Shown: positions 23,306 through 35,119 of the stretch, piece by piece | Numbering within the stretch: the first letter of the stretch is position 1 | Layout of the letters: every line of letters begins with the position of its first letter | Source: Euclidia mi | Lineage: Eukaryota > Arthropoda > Insecta > Lepidoptera > Erebidae | Reading direction: 5' to 3' | Assembly (NCBI GenBank): GCA_944739405.2 | Contig: OX123197.2 | Span: forward strand, 999,501 to 1,063,500 | Length of the DNA: 64,000 bases | Notes under the pieces: model-generated | The model's input: the letters and a program-made list of their open reading frames with translations, nothing else | Database searches by the model: none | What the model was told of the DNA's origin: nothing | Position numbers and translations under genes: made by a program

Positions 23306-23884
23306 TGATAAGTAGATTTTCTTTTTCTCTATCTTCAAACTATCATTAAACTAATCGGTCTATTATTGAAATTGTCAGGAGATGCCAAACAAAACATAAA
23401 TAACTAACAGACGTAATAAAGTTTATACGGCAGACGTGTAGGATAATGGCACAATCGTGATGTCGTTATTGCTAAATTAATTTGTATACTTGCTCCTTTT
23501 CCGCAGATCGTTATCCCTATTATAGCGTCGTGATGGAGATTTAACAAATTATTTATTTATTATATTATAATGGACAACAAATTCCACTTCCTTCTACCAC
23601 TATTAAGTAATATAAAATAATAGCCTAAGACCGAATTGCCATCTGATCTCAAACCTGAGACAACCCGCATAAGTATACGATACACACTTTTTGGAGGGCG
23701 CGCGCAGGATTGTCAGAATTTACAGTTTTGTAACGAACCATACCACATTTACGCGAAATACAGTCCGCTTTGCACAGTATCTCATATTTTACTTGTATAT
23801 GGATTATACATTGTGGTCCTTCGAGCCGGATACGCATAAGTATACGATGGCAATCAGACAACGGATTAAGATTGTTTCGTCCTA
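23306..23884. other. Intergenic, possible small TIR element
   Basis: ATTGCCATC (23636) and GATGGCAAT (23847) are inverted, and GCATAAGTATACGAT occurs at both 23668 and 23834. Together they suggest a decayed MITE. No gene was seen. Confidence 0.4.
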
Positions 23885-24048
23885 TCAGCATCATCGGCGC
23901 TTTATATAAACTGTCCCACTGTAGGGCATAGTCCTCCACCACGTTGGCCGAATGCAGGTTGGCAGATTGGTGCGCGTCGTAGATTCGTACCCGTACCGAG
24001 ACCCTCCGCGCAGCAGTCAGACCCTCCACCAGGCCATCGCTGATACAG
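23885..24048 (-). mobile_element. SINE, family B (internal deletion)
   Basis: The tail GCATCATCGGCGC...CCCACTGTAGGGC joins directly to the head GAGACCCTCCGCGCAGCAGTC, so the middle of the family B body is missing. Confidence 0.55.
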
Positions 24049-24504
24049 CTGCTTCTATTTCGTCCAATACCTATACTAAAAATTAAAATTATAATTCTTT
24101 AAATGACTTTTTCACCAAAGTAAAATATCTTAGCGTAAAAAAACCAACAAATCTCAAAGCATGGTGATCCTAGTTGCATGGTAATTTACTCTAGAAACTC
24201 GTGGTACAATCACATATTACGTATGTAGCTTGTAATTCTTAAGTGCTAATCTGTTATCTAGTTTTTTACTGCCACGTGCAAAATTGTTGATTTAATTTGC
24301 TTTGAAACGTTCTTGGTATGTCAAACAACTTTGTACAAAATTATTTTATTTCAATTAATTATTAAATTATTTCATTGCAAATTGAATCGTGCATAGTTAT
24401 GGTATTTTTAAATTACCATTCATATTCGAGTAATAGTGTAGCATAGTGGATGCTACACTATAACTATTACTTAAGGGGCTCTCGTCACCTAAACCTGTTT
24501 GCAG
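24049..24504. other. Intergenic with small hairpin
   Basis: TAGTGTAGCAT...ATGCTACACTA at about 24434-24462 is a short perfect hairpin. Nothing else was recognised. Confidence 0.45.
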
Positions 24505-24563
24505 ACATCACCAGCCTTTTCTAGTCCACAGCTGGACATAGGCCTCTATTAAATTGCGTCACG

Positions 24564-24860
24564 GTTTTTTATAGTAATAGGTGGCAAACGAGCAGACGGA
24601 TCGCCTGATGGTAAGCAATTACCGCCGCCCATGGACACAAGCAACACCACAGGAGTCACAAGGGCGTTGCCGCCCCTTGGGGTTGGGAAAAAGGATGGGA
24701 TGAGGAGTGGGATGAGGGAATATGGGATAGGGCCTCCGGCTCTCTCACTCGCCGAACGAAACGCAACAGTTTAGGTACTGTTACTTTATGTCCATTTTCT
24801 GTGAAAGGGTGCTTCCCTGGTCGAGCCGGCCCATTCATGCTGAAATCAGCAAGGCTCTAT
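24564..24860 (+). mobile_element. Repeat, family D
   Basis: Plus-oriented copy from TTTTATAGTAATAGGTGGCA to AGCAAGGCTCTAT. A SINE tail fragment (CACCAGCCTTTTCTAG) lies just before it at 24507-24550, and a family S fragment (GTCTTACGACACCCACGG) just after it at 24905-25008. Confidence 0.7.
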
Positions 24861-25008
24861 TATCTTGGATACACTACGTACGTATGGTTTTAATTCTCTT
24901 CCGCAAGATACTATTTGAATCGTGTGTTTTCTTTCATCGCGTCTTACGACACCCACGGAATTAAATCGGGCAAACACCTCGCATTCTTAATCCGACACCA
25001 CACGTTTA

Positions 25009-26438
25009 AATACGGCACCGTATAATGAGCATTAAGGGTGAAGCCAAACCCAGGGCAATTTATGATTTGAGTCGTATTTCAGGATTTCAGGATCTGATCT
25101 GTCATGGAATTGTTAGTTTACTGGAGATTAAGATATGTCTGAAATTTTACTTAATCGACGGTAATGATGCTTGTACTAATAGCAAAATCAGAATGTCATC
25201 TTGTAAACTGAAGTTACCTACTCCATTCACTAGTTATTGCGTAATGCCTGCAGAAAGAGTCACGATAATAAATTTTAGTTTTAGTTTTAATAGCCTAACC
25301 TATTTAGTTGACATTTATTTTTATTTTACTTTTTCATTATTCTTTCTTTTTACTATTATCTTCAATGTACAGCCAGATTCTTTGCAATGGTGTATCAAAA
25401 CAACTGTTATCCCCGACATCGCCTGCGTGGTATTTAAGAAATATAGTTATTTTTATTTTATTGCATATTACCCTAACCTCTTTTTCTAAGATAGCTACAC
25501 TTTATGTTATTCATGGTTATTCTACATTGTTTATCTGATAGCCCTGCCTTTTAGATAAATGACAGCAACAAACGGACTGACACAAAAGATGTGAAAAGAA
25601 TGATACACAAACAGAAAGCTCAGTTCTATTTATTTATATGTACCTATAGTTAGTATAGAGTTTAATATAGATGTAACCGATTCGTTTACTTACGTAATAC
25701 GATTTAAAAAAGAACTCTTGAGTGATTTTACTTTCTTCGTCGCATTGTTCACTTTATCACAAAAAACAGATCGTTTTTGTGGACTATTCATTCAACTATT
25801 TGTGAAAAAAGATTGTTGACAGGCGCGCTTAAAATAGAATTCACTTAGCCCGGCTTATTCTATATTGTATAGAAGAACTTAAATGCTATTTGATGCATAG
25901 TACTCAGGTACGTATCTATATTTTTTATTTATCTGCTTTAGTTTATTGAATTGCAGTTTGATGATAGTTAATGAGGTATTTTTGCACAGTGCCTACAAAA
26001 AGTCTTCAATACCGATTGTAATTTCAAAATCTTGTCAAAATATTGCGATATGCGTTATTACATTTTTTTCTTTATTTCTTGAGATTCAAATAGGTATAAC
26101 ATTATTGCTGCTGGACCAGTAATATATGAAGTTATAGTTTCGCCACGCCTTCAGGAATGCGACAACGAAACTATCGTAATATGAAGAAATAATAACTATC
26201 TCGTTTGTCGATAGAAACTATCTATTTCAAATCATTAGCTAGTCACAGATTTTTATAAACGTAATTTTGTGATGCATTGAGACATTCGGGATAGTGAAGA
26301 ATTCTTAGCAATATAATAATACCGGTCCTAGGACAATTCAAACATGATTTGTGAGTGTGTGAATTTTTAAAAGGTACCGACTCGTAAGTTTTACGTACTT
26401 TGACTTAAGATTTCCGTGAGAAATAGAAAACCTCATTA
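25009..26438. other. Intergenic, nothing supported
   Basis: A frame of about 150 codons opens at 25025 (MSIKGEAKPRAIYD...). It turns into low-complexity F/Y-rich sequence and shows no family motif or splice context, so I do not call it a gene. Confidence 0.5.
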
Positions 26439-26510
26439 GGTGGGTCCACACAGACAGAGCAGCCTCGCGAAGCATTTTCCTCGCGAGTGCTCGGTCTGTG
26501 TGGACCCGCC
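26439..26510. repeat. Imperfect 72-bp hairpin
   Basis: GGTGGGTCCACACAGAC pairs with GTCTGTGTGGACCCGCC. The inner stem CTCGCGA/TCGCGAG also pairs. It looks like a very small foldback MITE. Confidence 0.7.
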
Positions 26511-27888
26511 TATTGTAAATCTAGCTTTAAATCGCATAGAGCCATTAATATTATTCCATTATATTTTTTCCTGTATAACTACATAATATATATTGTCGTT
26601 ATAACAAAACATAACTATAATCAACAGAATCATGACCGGAAATTTAAGGGATGGTTGAGGCGTTGTTTCATTTACTATTCCAACCATAATTTCCTGTGGT
26701 TCAGTGGTGTATTTACAAAGTAAAATAGATTACATATTTATTGTACCTAATTGATCAATTCAAATTTAGTTTACATCATCATAGACTTTTCTTTCGGAAT
26801 GATCTTATATTTCATATACACTCATTACATTTACCTTTTAAAAGTTATTTTTAAATATTACTGTACCGAAATAGTGATGTCAGTTTGTAGTCACGCTACC
26901 GGTTTTTTGTACAATGGAGGTTATATGCAATTAAGCCCACGTTCACGTCCCTACCAATTAAGAGCATTGTTGATTTTAATTATGTCGCTATTGCCGTAGG
27001 CTAGTGACGCAAACCTTTTCTTTAGTTATCAAATGTAACATAAACATAAGAATTTAAAATTTGACGTTATCAAGGTCAAGTAAAACGAAGAGGCACTAAA
27101 TAAAAATCACTTGAAAGCAAATGTAATGTTACAAAAATGTTCTTTGCTTAATTTATTATTTTCACTTTACTATCGATATTAAGAATTAAAAAAATAGTAA
27201 ATGTAACCTCGAAACCGAAACGAGCGGTGTATTTTCATAATTATATCTTTTAGTTATGAACATTCATGCATACTGCACAAACATAATATGTAACGCAAAC
27301 CTTGAACTAACACGGGCGATAATTTATCAAACACGCAAAAGTAAATTAAATTGTTTTTAAGTATTAATTATTGAATCAAACCTGTTCAGCAAAAAGAAAC
27401 ATAAAAACCGTCTAAAAATATCTATAGCAGGTTTAAGTTGTTAAATTAGTGATGTGAAAACCGTAAAACCGGTACTGTGTATGCTTGGGCGCACTAGTGC
27501 TGTGTACGTGACAGAACTGTGTAAGGGTGTTCTAAATTCAACTTACTTTTCAAAGAGAAACGTCATCTTCGCGCCAGAGGTCAGAGTACTGGCAGTTTAT
27601 GGCACAGGGCTGCCTCTTACATGCCACTTTGTTACTATTTAACTAATTAGCCGTATAGCAACCAGATGATAAAAAAAAATCAAGTATGTTCGGCGCGAAT
27701 ACACACTACAGGTGTCGCGCGATGCTAGTAGATAAACGATTTTAAATGGCTGAAAATAATAGGTATTGTAAGAGCTGCAGCCACAAGTATAAAATACAGC
27801 CAGTGTAAAAATCTAAATCAACTAAATAAGCAAGTTCATCCACACGTTCTTCAGGCTAAGCAAGACAAACTAGGCTTTAATTATACAA
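26511..27888. other. Intergenic, nothing supported
   Basis: Short frames (for example 26751-26999 and 27454-27642) have no recognised motifs. Confidence 0.5.
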
Positions 27889-27892
27889 ATGT

Positions 27893-28120
27893 TAAGTCTT
27901 TATCAAGAACTAGAGGACGCCAGCAGCTACGCCTGCATTTTTTTTAAATTTACCCGTTTTGGACGATCCCGTGGGAATTTCGGGAAATCCCTTCTTAGTG
28001 CACCCCTACGGCCCCCAAGGAACATACATGCCAAATTTCAGCTTCCTGCGCCCAATAGTTTCGGCTGTAGCGTGTCTGTCAGTCAGTCAGTAACGCAAGG
28101 ATTTTATATATTAAGATTAC
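27893..28120 (-). mobile_element. Helitron-like element, family H1
   Basis: Close copy of 8815-9021, starting AGAGGACGCCAGCAGCTACG, with GGGAATTTCGGGAAATCCC and GTCAGTCAGTCAGTAACG. Confidence 0.65.
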
Positions 28121-29020
28121 GTGGTGATGTCGTCAATATTAACAAAGTTCCTTCAATAAAGAATTAAAAAGATAAGAAAACTATCAATTAGCTAGATGAT
28201 TATCATTAAATAATAAGTAAGTACTTGCTGGACTAAACTTACAACCAAAGTTAAAACGCGCAAGTCACTGTTTACATGCACTAATATTCTCCTAATTAAA
28301 TAATTATATCATTGTTATAATACGTATAGATTCTCAACGCCAACCTACCTTGATAGCGATTATTCTTTTGCCTTTCTATTCGTAAAATCCTTGCCTTTTT
28401 AGAAGGTGTTTCCTAGTGCTAAATGCAAAGAGCACCAGTTAATAATTCGTTCTTAAAACCGTGACTAAAATACGCTACAATTTGATTTAAAAAAATCAAA
28501 CATTTTGATTTATTGTAAAAAATAATGCAGTATATGATTTGAAGTCATATTTTTCATAAAGTTAGCAAGAATGCGATGGCTTTTAAATTCCTGAGCATGA
28601 AGGTGGCAAGAGGCAACCCTTAAGAAAGTCCATTATAAAGTACTCAACCAGCAGAATCTTCTTGTCGAGTTATAAACAGATTAATATGATTTTATAGACT
28701 ATGTGCTATTAAGAATGTATATAGTGCTAGATTTAAGATTGAAACAGCTGCATATGCTGGTAATAAATCAGAATCATAACATCAATTTTTAAATATATGT
28801 AATGTATGGTTTCTTTTAATTTTAAATAAATTACACGTTTTTTGTTACTTTTAATATTTTCTTGTAAACGGGAGTCAAAGGTTTAAGCTGAAAACCAGCG
28901 CTTGGTAATTCTCCGGGATCCAAGCATAAGCTGACGCTTAAACCTATTGCTTTCAGCATTATAGTTTATTTTGTAATTTATACAAATTTGCTGTAATACT
29001 GAAACCAATAAACTTTTATG
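28121..29020. other. Intergenic; probable LINE 3' UTR at the end
   Basis: From about 28860 to 29020 the sequence (GGTAATTCTCCGGGATCC..., ACCAATAAACTTTTATG) looks like a non-LTR 3' UTR that runs straight into the CTATT array. No coding part was seen. Confidence 0.4.
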
Positions 29021-29535
29021 CTATTCTATTCTATTCTATTCTATTCTATTCTATTCTATTCTATTCTATTCTATTCTATTCTATTCTATTCAATTCTATT
29101 CTATTCTATTCTATTCTATTCTATTCTATTCTATTCTATTCTATTCTATTCTATTCTATTCTATTCTATTCTATTCTATTCTATTCTATTCTATTCTATT
29201 CTATTCTATTCTATTCTATTCTATTCTATTCTATTCTATTCTATTCTATTCTATTCTATTCTATTCTATTCTATTCTATTCTATTCTATTCTATTCTATT
29301 CTATTCTATTCTATTCTATTCTATTCTATTCTATTCTATTCTATTCTATTCTATTCTATTCTATTCTATTCTATTCTATTCTATTCTATTCTATTCTATT
29401 CTATTCTATTCTATTCTATTCTATTCTATTCTATTCTATTCTATTCTATTCTATTCTATTCTATTCTATTCTATTCTATTCTATTCTATTCTATTCTATT
29501 CTATTCTATTCTATTCTATTCTATTCTATTCTATT
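29021..29535 (+). repeat. (CTATT)103 microsatellite
   Basis: 515 bp of CTATT units with a single variant unit (CAATT at 29091-29095). The long open frame across it (repeating FYSIL) is a consequence of the period and not a gene. The assembled length may not equal the true length. Confidence 0.97.
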
Positions 29536-30543
29536 TATACTACATTTTTTACGGGAATACTACCATACTTTTAAACTATAAAAGTAAACTAACGTATTAA
29601 CACTGAATCTATAACTAGCCAACGAAAAAAAAGGGAACAAAAGAGGAATAAATGTATATGTATATGCTATATACATAGATAAATGCTAATTTATGCAGAG
29701 ATAAATGCGTAGTAGTTTTTAATATCCCTTGTTGATGTGAATAAAAAAAGTAATTAGGCACTAATATTTTAATGATATGCTATGTAAATTAATAAATCGT
29801 AATACCTGATTGGATAGCTGTCTAAAAATAGGTAGATGTCTTAGTACCTGTTCTAAGGAACTAGAACAAATAACGTTTTCGATTCGATTATTCTAGAAAT
29901 TGTGTTCTTGTCGCTGGCTATTCTTAAAATAAACTTGTGTAAAGAAGTTCCTCTTTTAACATTATCTTTATCGAGAATATTTTAAAATCTAATGTAGGCA
30001 GCAAAAATATCGCAGCATCTTGTATATGTATAAACAAATCATAAAATAAATCAAAATTATTATATAAATGATTTCATAAATTGATTTGATCATAACAAGT
30101 TTTACGGCAAAATACTTAAAGTTAAGTATGAAATTACGTTACGACATAATTAATCAGATAAAGGCGATAATTTTAGCATTATTTAATACACCAAAAAAGA
30201 AGCTGCCTTTTCAATGTTGCTGTTATTTGTGATTAAATGGGTGTAAAGGTCGTAACCTACATGGGTCCTGTATGTAGACCCCAAAAACTACAAATAAGAT
30301 GAAATATTAGGGCATTAAACTCCAGTAGATATTTATTTTTGAACACATCAGAATTATATGCTTCAAATATGATTTAGTACGACGGTAAAAAATCCACCAA
30401 TATCATTTTTGAAACTGCTTTTTGCGATAAAGATTAATTACGAAGAAACTCGTGCTAAGATTTGCAAGGGAAATAACGTTGGCTAAATATTTTATACCTA
30501 CCAGCAATTATGTTTCTCTTTTTCTTAAAGGCATGGATGATAG
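29536..30543. other. AT-rich, nothing recognised
   Basis: No exon or named repeat. Confidence 0.5.
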
Positions 30544-30625
30544 ATTCACACCTATACCCCCGAAGGGGTAAGCAGAGGTATAATAAATTATTACACCTAC
30601 ATTTCGCCTTATGATGTTTTAGGTC
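30544..30625 (-). mobile_element. SINE family C tail fragment
   Basis: CACACCTATACCCCCGAAGG through ACCTACATTTCGCC matches the family C end. Confidence 0.5.
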
Positions 30626-31162
30626 GTGCATCGCGGCAAAATATCCTAACTGCAATCCTCGGAGCAACGCGACGGTCACCGTGGTAATTTTAATGAATAG
30701 GCACTGAACACTTGTAGGGAAGTTACTTACACCTTCCTACCCATTGACAATTTACTAGGCTGGACATAATATAAGAAACCTTAACCCATTGTTTTTGAGA
30801 GGTCGAGGCCTACCCTGCAAAATAAAGCTAGATACGCTACTGCCTCTACCTGCACCAAGAGGCAAAGGATAAGCCATTGCCACCGTAAAAAAAAAACAAA
30901 TGGTAAAATTTTGTAAGCCACGTTTTTGCAAGGACTTAATCTATGAGTGTAAGTCTTGCCTGAGGCCAATATTATGTACCTACTTGACTTGGCCTGTAAA
31001 AAACAAAGTGCTTCCGCACATCAAAACTAAAAATAGTATAACATTATAAATATTTGACCCCTATTGACCTTAGCTTTACTAGACATGTTACTGTCAGTAT
31101 TAAAGTTATTATTATTATTATTTATCATCACCATAGTAGGTCTGTTTTTACTATGATAGTAG
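30626..31162. other. Intergenic, nothing recognised
   Basis: No exon or named repeat. Confidence 0.45.
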
Positions 31163-31534
31163 GCAGCGATAGCCTAATGGATATACCAACAGACTGCTAT
31201 GCAGAGGGTATCGGATTCGAATCCACGGCGCGCACCAATGACTTTTCGGAGTTATGTGCGTATTGAATTGTTAATTATCGCTTGTCCCGTGCCTCGGAGA
31301 GCTCGTTAAGCCGTCGGTCCCGGTTGTCATGAAGATCTTTGACAGTCGTTTCAGGGCGTCAGTATCTTCTAAATAAACTGACACTAGTCTGAACCATGGA
31401 ATATCGCTATCCCTTCGGGTTGCGGAGGTCAGACAGGCAGTCGCTCTGTGGAAAAGCTAATATCCAGCCAAATCCGGTTAGACTAGAAAGCGGACCTCAG
31501 ATTGAAACTGGGATAACGCTAAGAGGATGATGAT
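31163..31534 (+). mobile_element. tRNA-headed SINE, family A (near full length)
   Basis: This is the best family A copy. The tRNA-like head GCAGCGATAGCCTAATGG carries the A box and GGATTCGAATCC the B box. The shared core GTGCCTCGGAGAG...GTTAAGCCGTCGGTCCC follows. The 3' domain then runs from CATGGAATATCGCTATCC through GTCAGACAGGCAGTCGCTC and GAAACTGGGATAACGC to the tail GATGATGATATC. Copies occur across the window. Confidence 0.85.
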
Positions 31535-31608
31535 ATCATCACGATATTTATTAGAAAATAGCTTTTCCTGACTGACATCATTGCAGAGCAAAAACTATAT
31601 TGGACACT

Positions 31609-31800
31609 TTTGAGGGTTCCGTAGCCAAAAGTGGCAAAGAACTATACCCTTTTAAATTCGCCATTCTGTCTGTCTATCTGTCCGTGCGTATGTCACACCC
31701 ACTTTATACCGAAAGCATTGAGACTGCACACTTGAAAATTGGTAGGTAGATTCGGTTGGATTGGTATTCTATGAACTGATTCACGATTTTTATAAAATAA
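31609..31800 (-). repeat. Family K repeat (partial)
   Basis: GAGGGTTCCGTAGCC followed by TCTGTCTGTCTATCTGTCCG matches, in inverse, the end of the repeat at 50120-50345. Confidence 0.55.
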
Positions 31801-31896
31801 TTTTGGTTATGACGTAGGGTGCATTGAGGACTGATTTTCATGTCACCAAGGATGATGATGATGTATGGATAACACATTCATACAACTTACAAGTAG

Positions 31897-32216
31897 CCAT
31901 ATTCATCACCAGCCCTGAATATAATCTGCCCCACTGCTGGGCACGCACCTATTCTCACTATGAGAAGGGTAAGGCCATAGTTCACCACGCTGGCCAAGTG
32001 CGGGTTGGCAGACTTCACATGTTTTTCGAGAACATTATGGAGAACTCACAGACATGCAGGTTTCCTCACGATGTTTTCCTTCACCGCTTAGCAAGCGATA
32101 ATTAACAATTGAAAACGCACATAACTACGAAAAGTCATTGGTGCGCGCCGTGCATCCGAACCCGAGACCTCTGCGTAGCAGTCAGTCGGTCTCTCCATTG
32201 GGCTATCGCTGCTCTT
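31897..32216 (-). mobile_element. SINE, family B
   Basis: Full-length relative of 597-944. It runs from the CACCAGCCC tail through CCACTGCTGGGCACG to the tRNA-like head around 32150-32212. Confidence 0.75.
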
Positions 32217-32561
32217 TATACCCATATTGCATAACTATAACTCAGGAACTACTGGTGCAAATTAAAACATTATTTTTGTGTTGAATAGTCCATTAGGCTA
32301 TAATTATGACATCACGCTTAGAGGCACGGGTGCCGAGCAGAAGTCGTAAATAATTATAACGCCAATGTACCCACAGCTAGTAGGCTAAATAATTATATTG
32401 GTCGTAATAAATCATCAATTATTGCTTACATAATTATTTTAGACGAATCGCTTTTTGCCCAATGATAAAAATACACCGTTATCTACGGTGGTGATATTCC
32501 AAAATAACTACAATAAATAATGTTTTTATACTAGCTATTACATAACTACATAACATAACTT
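32217..32561. other. Intergenic, nothing recognised
   Basis: AT-rich. Confidence 0.4.
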
Positions 32562-32642
32562 CACTCCTTTTATCCCCGAAGGGGAAGGCAGAGGTGTATT
32601 ACACACCCACACTTCGCCAGTTATGTTTCGGTCCCAATGCTA
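32562..32642 (-). mobile_element. SINE family C tail fragment
   Basis: CTTTTATCCCCGAAGGGG to GTTATGTTTCGGTCCCAATG matches the end of 4905-5146. Confidence 0.55.
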
Positions 32643-32804
32643 TTAGTTAAATTAATTAAGTTCCATTCAATGAAATGGCCCTTACAATAATCATCATAAT
32701 CATTTCCGCAACGTTAATTGAACTTAGAAAATAAATAATAATTGTAAAACCACATTATATTTATTGAATCATAATTATGTAGAACTATTACGTCGTATCT
32801 ATAA

Positions 32805-32985
32805 TTCTATACTAATATTATATATCTGAAGAGTTTGCTTGTTCGTTAATTTGAACGCACTAATCTCAGGAACTACTAGACCAATTTGAATATTTTTTGT
32901 TGGACAGCTCATTTATCGAGGATAGCTATGGGCAATATAGCAGTAGCCTTAAACAACGCGGGTGTAACCATGGGCTCAACCACTT
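32805..32985 (+). mobile_element. Helitron-like fragment, family H2
   Basis: CTGAAGAGTTTGCTTGTTCG, CAGGAACTACTAGACC and CATTTATCGAGG follow the H2 order. The terminal CTAG is lost. Confidence 0.5.
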
Positions 32986-33717
32986 TTTTTATTATGTTTT
33001 GGTCAGTTCTTATGCGCTGTGAACATTACCAGCCACGTTCTTTCATACGACTTAGTGCTTAAAAAATTATAGTCGTCATCATCATTATCATCGCTGTCCA
33101 CGTAGCATGGCAAGACATGTGTTACCCGCGTAAGATGGCGGCTGACTTAAGATATGCCCGTACCAGCGTAGCCGACACTCTTGCAGTTTATCAACAATGT
33201 TCACAAATTATACAATTGACGTATTATTTGCATAAACAAGTTCCAACGGCCTCGGCCAAGAATCTAGACAGAGCTAACTTTCAGAGCAAAGCTGCTCACT
33301 AACGACTGGTTAATAGCTACTAACCTTGTACCGCAGTCGATACAAAACTTCTGACATAAGTTTACGATCTAGACGAGTCTGATTGCTTTTTAAGACAGGT
33401 TATTGATTTCAATTTTAGTTTTTCTACATTCTACAGCGTTTTCAATTATGGTGATGAGCGTTGGAATGCAACCGGAATCCGGCAAACTGTGGCTAATATT
33501 TATACATACACATAGATTGCACCGCTTTGCTCTTCTCGTTGGGTAGGCGGTATCTAATCTAACCTAATACTTCTAATACTAATATATAAAGCCAGAGACT
33601 ATTAAAGCGTACTAAATACGCGTAGCGACATTTTGCGTCATTTATGGTAATGAATTATCGAGTCATATTTTTTGTTCGACTTTGTCAGTCTATATTCTTT
33701 ACTAGTCTTATACTAAT
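32986..33717. other. Intergenic, nothing supported
   Basis: A 61-codon frame at 33117 (MCYPRKMAADLRYARTSV...) has no known domain, so it is not called. Confidence 0.45.
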
Positions 33718-34000
33718 ACTAGAGGATGCCCGCGGTTACACCCGCGTTATTCAAGGCTACTGCTCCGCTCCCGTCGCTTATAGTGCGATGTTATATAGCA
33801 TATAGCCTTCGTCGATAAATGGGCTATGTAACACTGAAATAATTTTTCAAATCGGACCGGTGGTTCCTGAGATTAGCTCGTTCAAACAAACAAACTCTTC
33901 AGCTTTTTATATTAGTATTAGTATCTTATACTAATATATAAAGCTGAAGAGTTTGTTTGTTTGTTTGTTTGGTATAACGCGATTATACTCTACAGTATAA
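33718..34000. mobile_element. Two Helitron-like H2 elements, head to head
   Basis: 33718-33925 is a minus-oriented H2 copy (ACTAGAGGATGCCCGC to CTCTTCAGCTTTTTAT). 33930-33975 is the start of a plus-oriented copy (ATATATAAAGCTGAAGAG with (TTTG)n). A small palindrome follows (ATAACGCGATTATACT / AGTATAATCGCGTTAT). A (GAA)n/(GAAA)n run lies at 34018-34050. Confidence 0.6.
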
Positions 34001-34017
34001 TCGCGTTATATCAAATA

Positions 34018-34050
34018 GAAGAAGAAGAAAGAAGAAAGAAAGAAAGAAAT
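34018..34050 (+). repeat. (GAA)n/(GAAA)n microsatellite
   Basis: AGAAGAAGAAGAAAGAAG and following GAAA units directly after the H2 pair. Confidence 0.85.
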
Positions 34051-34111
34051 CTTTATTGCTATACAGCATATAAGTGGGAACATTATGTACTTAATAACTA
34101 TAAACAAACAA

Positions 34112-34389
34112 AAAAAAATTGGTTGCCTGTAAAGTCGGTATACGGGCGAAAGTTTTACGTGACAACGACTTTGAGTGGTAAAATAATTTTAATGTGAATA
34201 TTCATTCGTATAGTAGGAAGAAGGATGAAAGACGCGTGCCTTTCACTTTTTATGTCTGTCTCTCTCGCTCTTAGGCGGGACGCGTGCCTCTCACTCGCTC
34301 TCATTGTGAGCGCATAACGTGAGCGGAGCGTAACGCAGTTTCTTGAAGTGTCACCCGGCAAACCAATTTATAAGACGTTGTCACGTCAA
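34112..34389 (-). mobile_element. Repeat, family F, copy 1
   Basis: The 278-bp unit ATTGGTTGCCTGTAAAGTCG ... GACGTTGTCACGTCAA is present almost unchanged, in inverse, at 48529-48805. A short inverted pair (ACGTGACAACG near 34159 / CGTTGTCACGT near 34376) lies within it. The 68-codon frame across it is identical in both copies only because the DNA is. It is a non-autonomous mobile repeat; the class is not recognised. Confidence 0.75.
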
Positions 34390-34550
34390 AAAGCGAATAA
34401 AAACAAAGAATAACAAAATGAGTAATGAACACATGCGTCCCACAGCTATAGCAATCAGGTCTCCAGTTCAGCATATTCCAGGTCACAAGGACCGGACGCT
34501 GGTCTTCCACTGGAGCCTGTTCCAGTGACGTACGGAAACCAATAATTATC

Positions 34551-34551
<1 letters not shown>

Positions 34552-34589
<38 letters not shown>
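34552..34589 (+). repeat. (TA)n microsatellite
   Basis: About 19 TA units at the left edge of the inverted-repeat region ending near the gap. Confidence 0.9.
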
Positions 34590-34592
<3 letters not shown>

Positions 34593-35119
34593 AACTGTTT
34601 GCGGACTTGGTTGATCACGCGGTATTGCCGTTCCTTAGTTGATCCACCTTTGCACTCGAATAACATTTGGTCTATGGAATATATTTTAGAGTTTTTCACA
34701 ATGTTGCCATTCATGGCAAGACGTTGCCAAACATATTCAATAAAATTTAGATGTATTCGTGATGAATTTGGCTGAAGTTCCGAACAAAACTGGATCCGTA
34801 ACGGCCATATATCTCAGACCGACGGCAACTTTTTGGCTCCGAATTATATGTCATACGTGCGTTCTTATTTGAATCCAGACGTGACAAGTTACTTCAGTAC
34901 TTGCTCCGTGTAATAATAATAATAAATGATATAACCATTTTATACATTCTTACCAGCACTATAATGATCCTATTTCTACTTGATAATTGAAATACTATTT
35001 AAGTCCGATATTTTCCGTTTCTTGTATACTATTTGGCTCCGTTTATACTGTATAATAATTATGCCAAATCATCACCATGGTCCGAGCGTTATGCCAGTTG
35101 CATCTAGGCCGTTGCGTTG
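34590..35119. other. Region with recurring GATCC / GGCTCC / GAATCC motifs
   Basis: TTGATCC, TTTGGCTCC and CTTATTTGAATCCAG recur in this order here and again at about 35440-35560, 35770-35880 and 36340-36590. To the right of the centre they occur in inverse. No gene was seen. It is probably part of a large non-autonomous element. Confidence 0.5.

Noticed and set aside
25025..25489. 154-codon frame MSIKGEAKPRAIYD...
   Set aside because: The latter half is low-complexity F/Y/I from T-rich DNA, with no splice context and no family motif.
27454..27642. 62-codon frame MKTVKPVLCMLGRTSAV...
   Set aside because: No domain, no signal peptide, no splice signals; ordinary chance length.
29018..29581. 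187-codon open frame of repeating FYSIL
   Set aside because: It is a product of the CTATT period and shows no protein-like variation.
34155..34361. Conserved 68-codon frame also present at 48557-48763
   Set aside because: The identity comes from the mobile repeat F itself; there is no domain, and both copies are recent duplicates, so no selection can be inferred.
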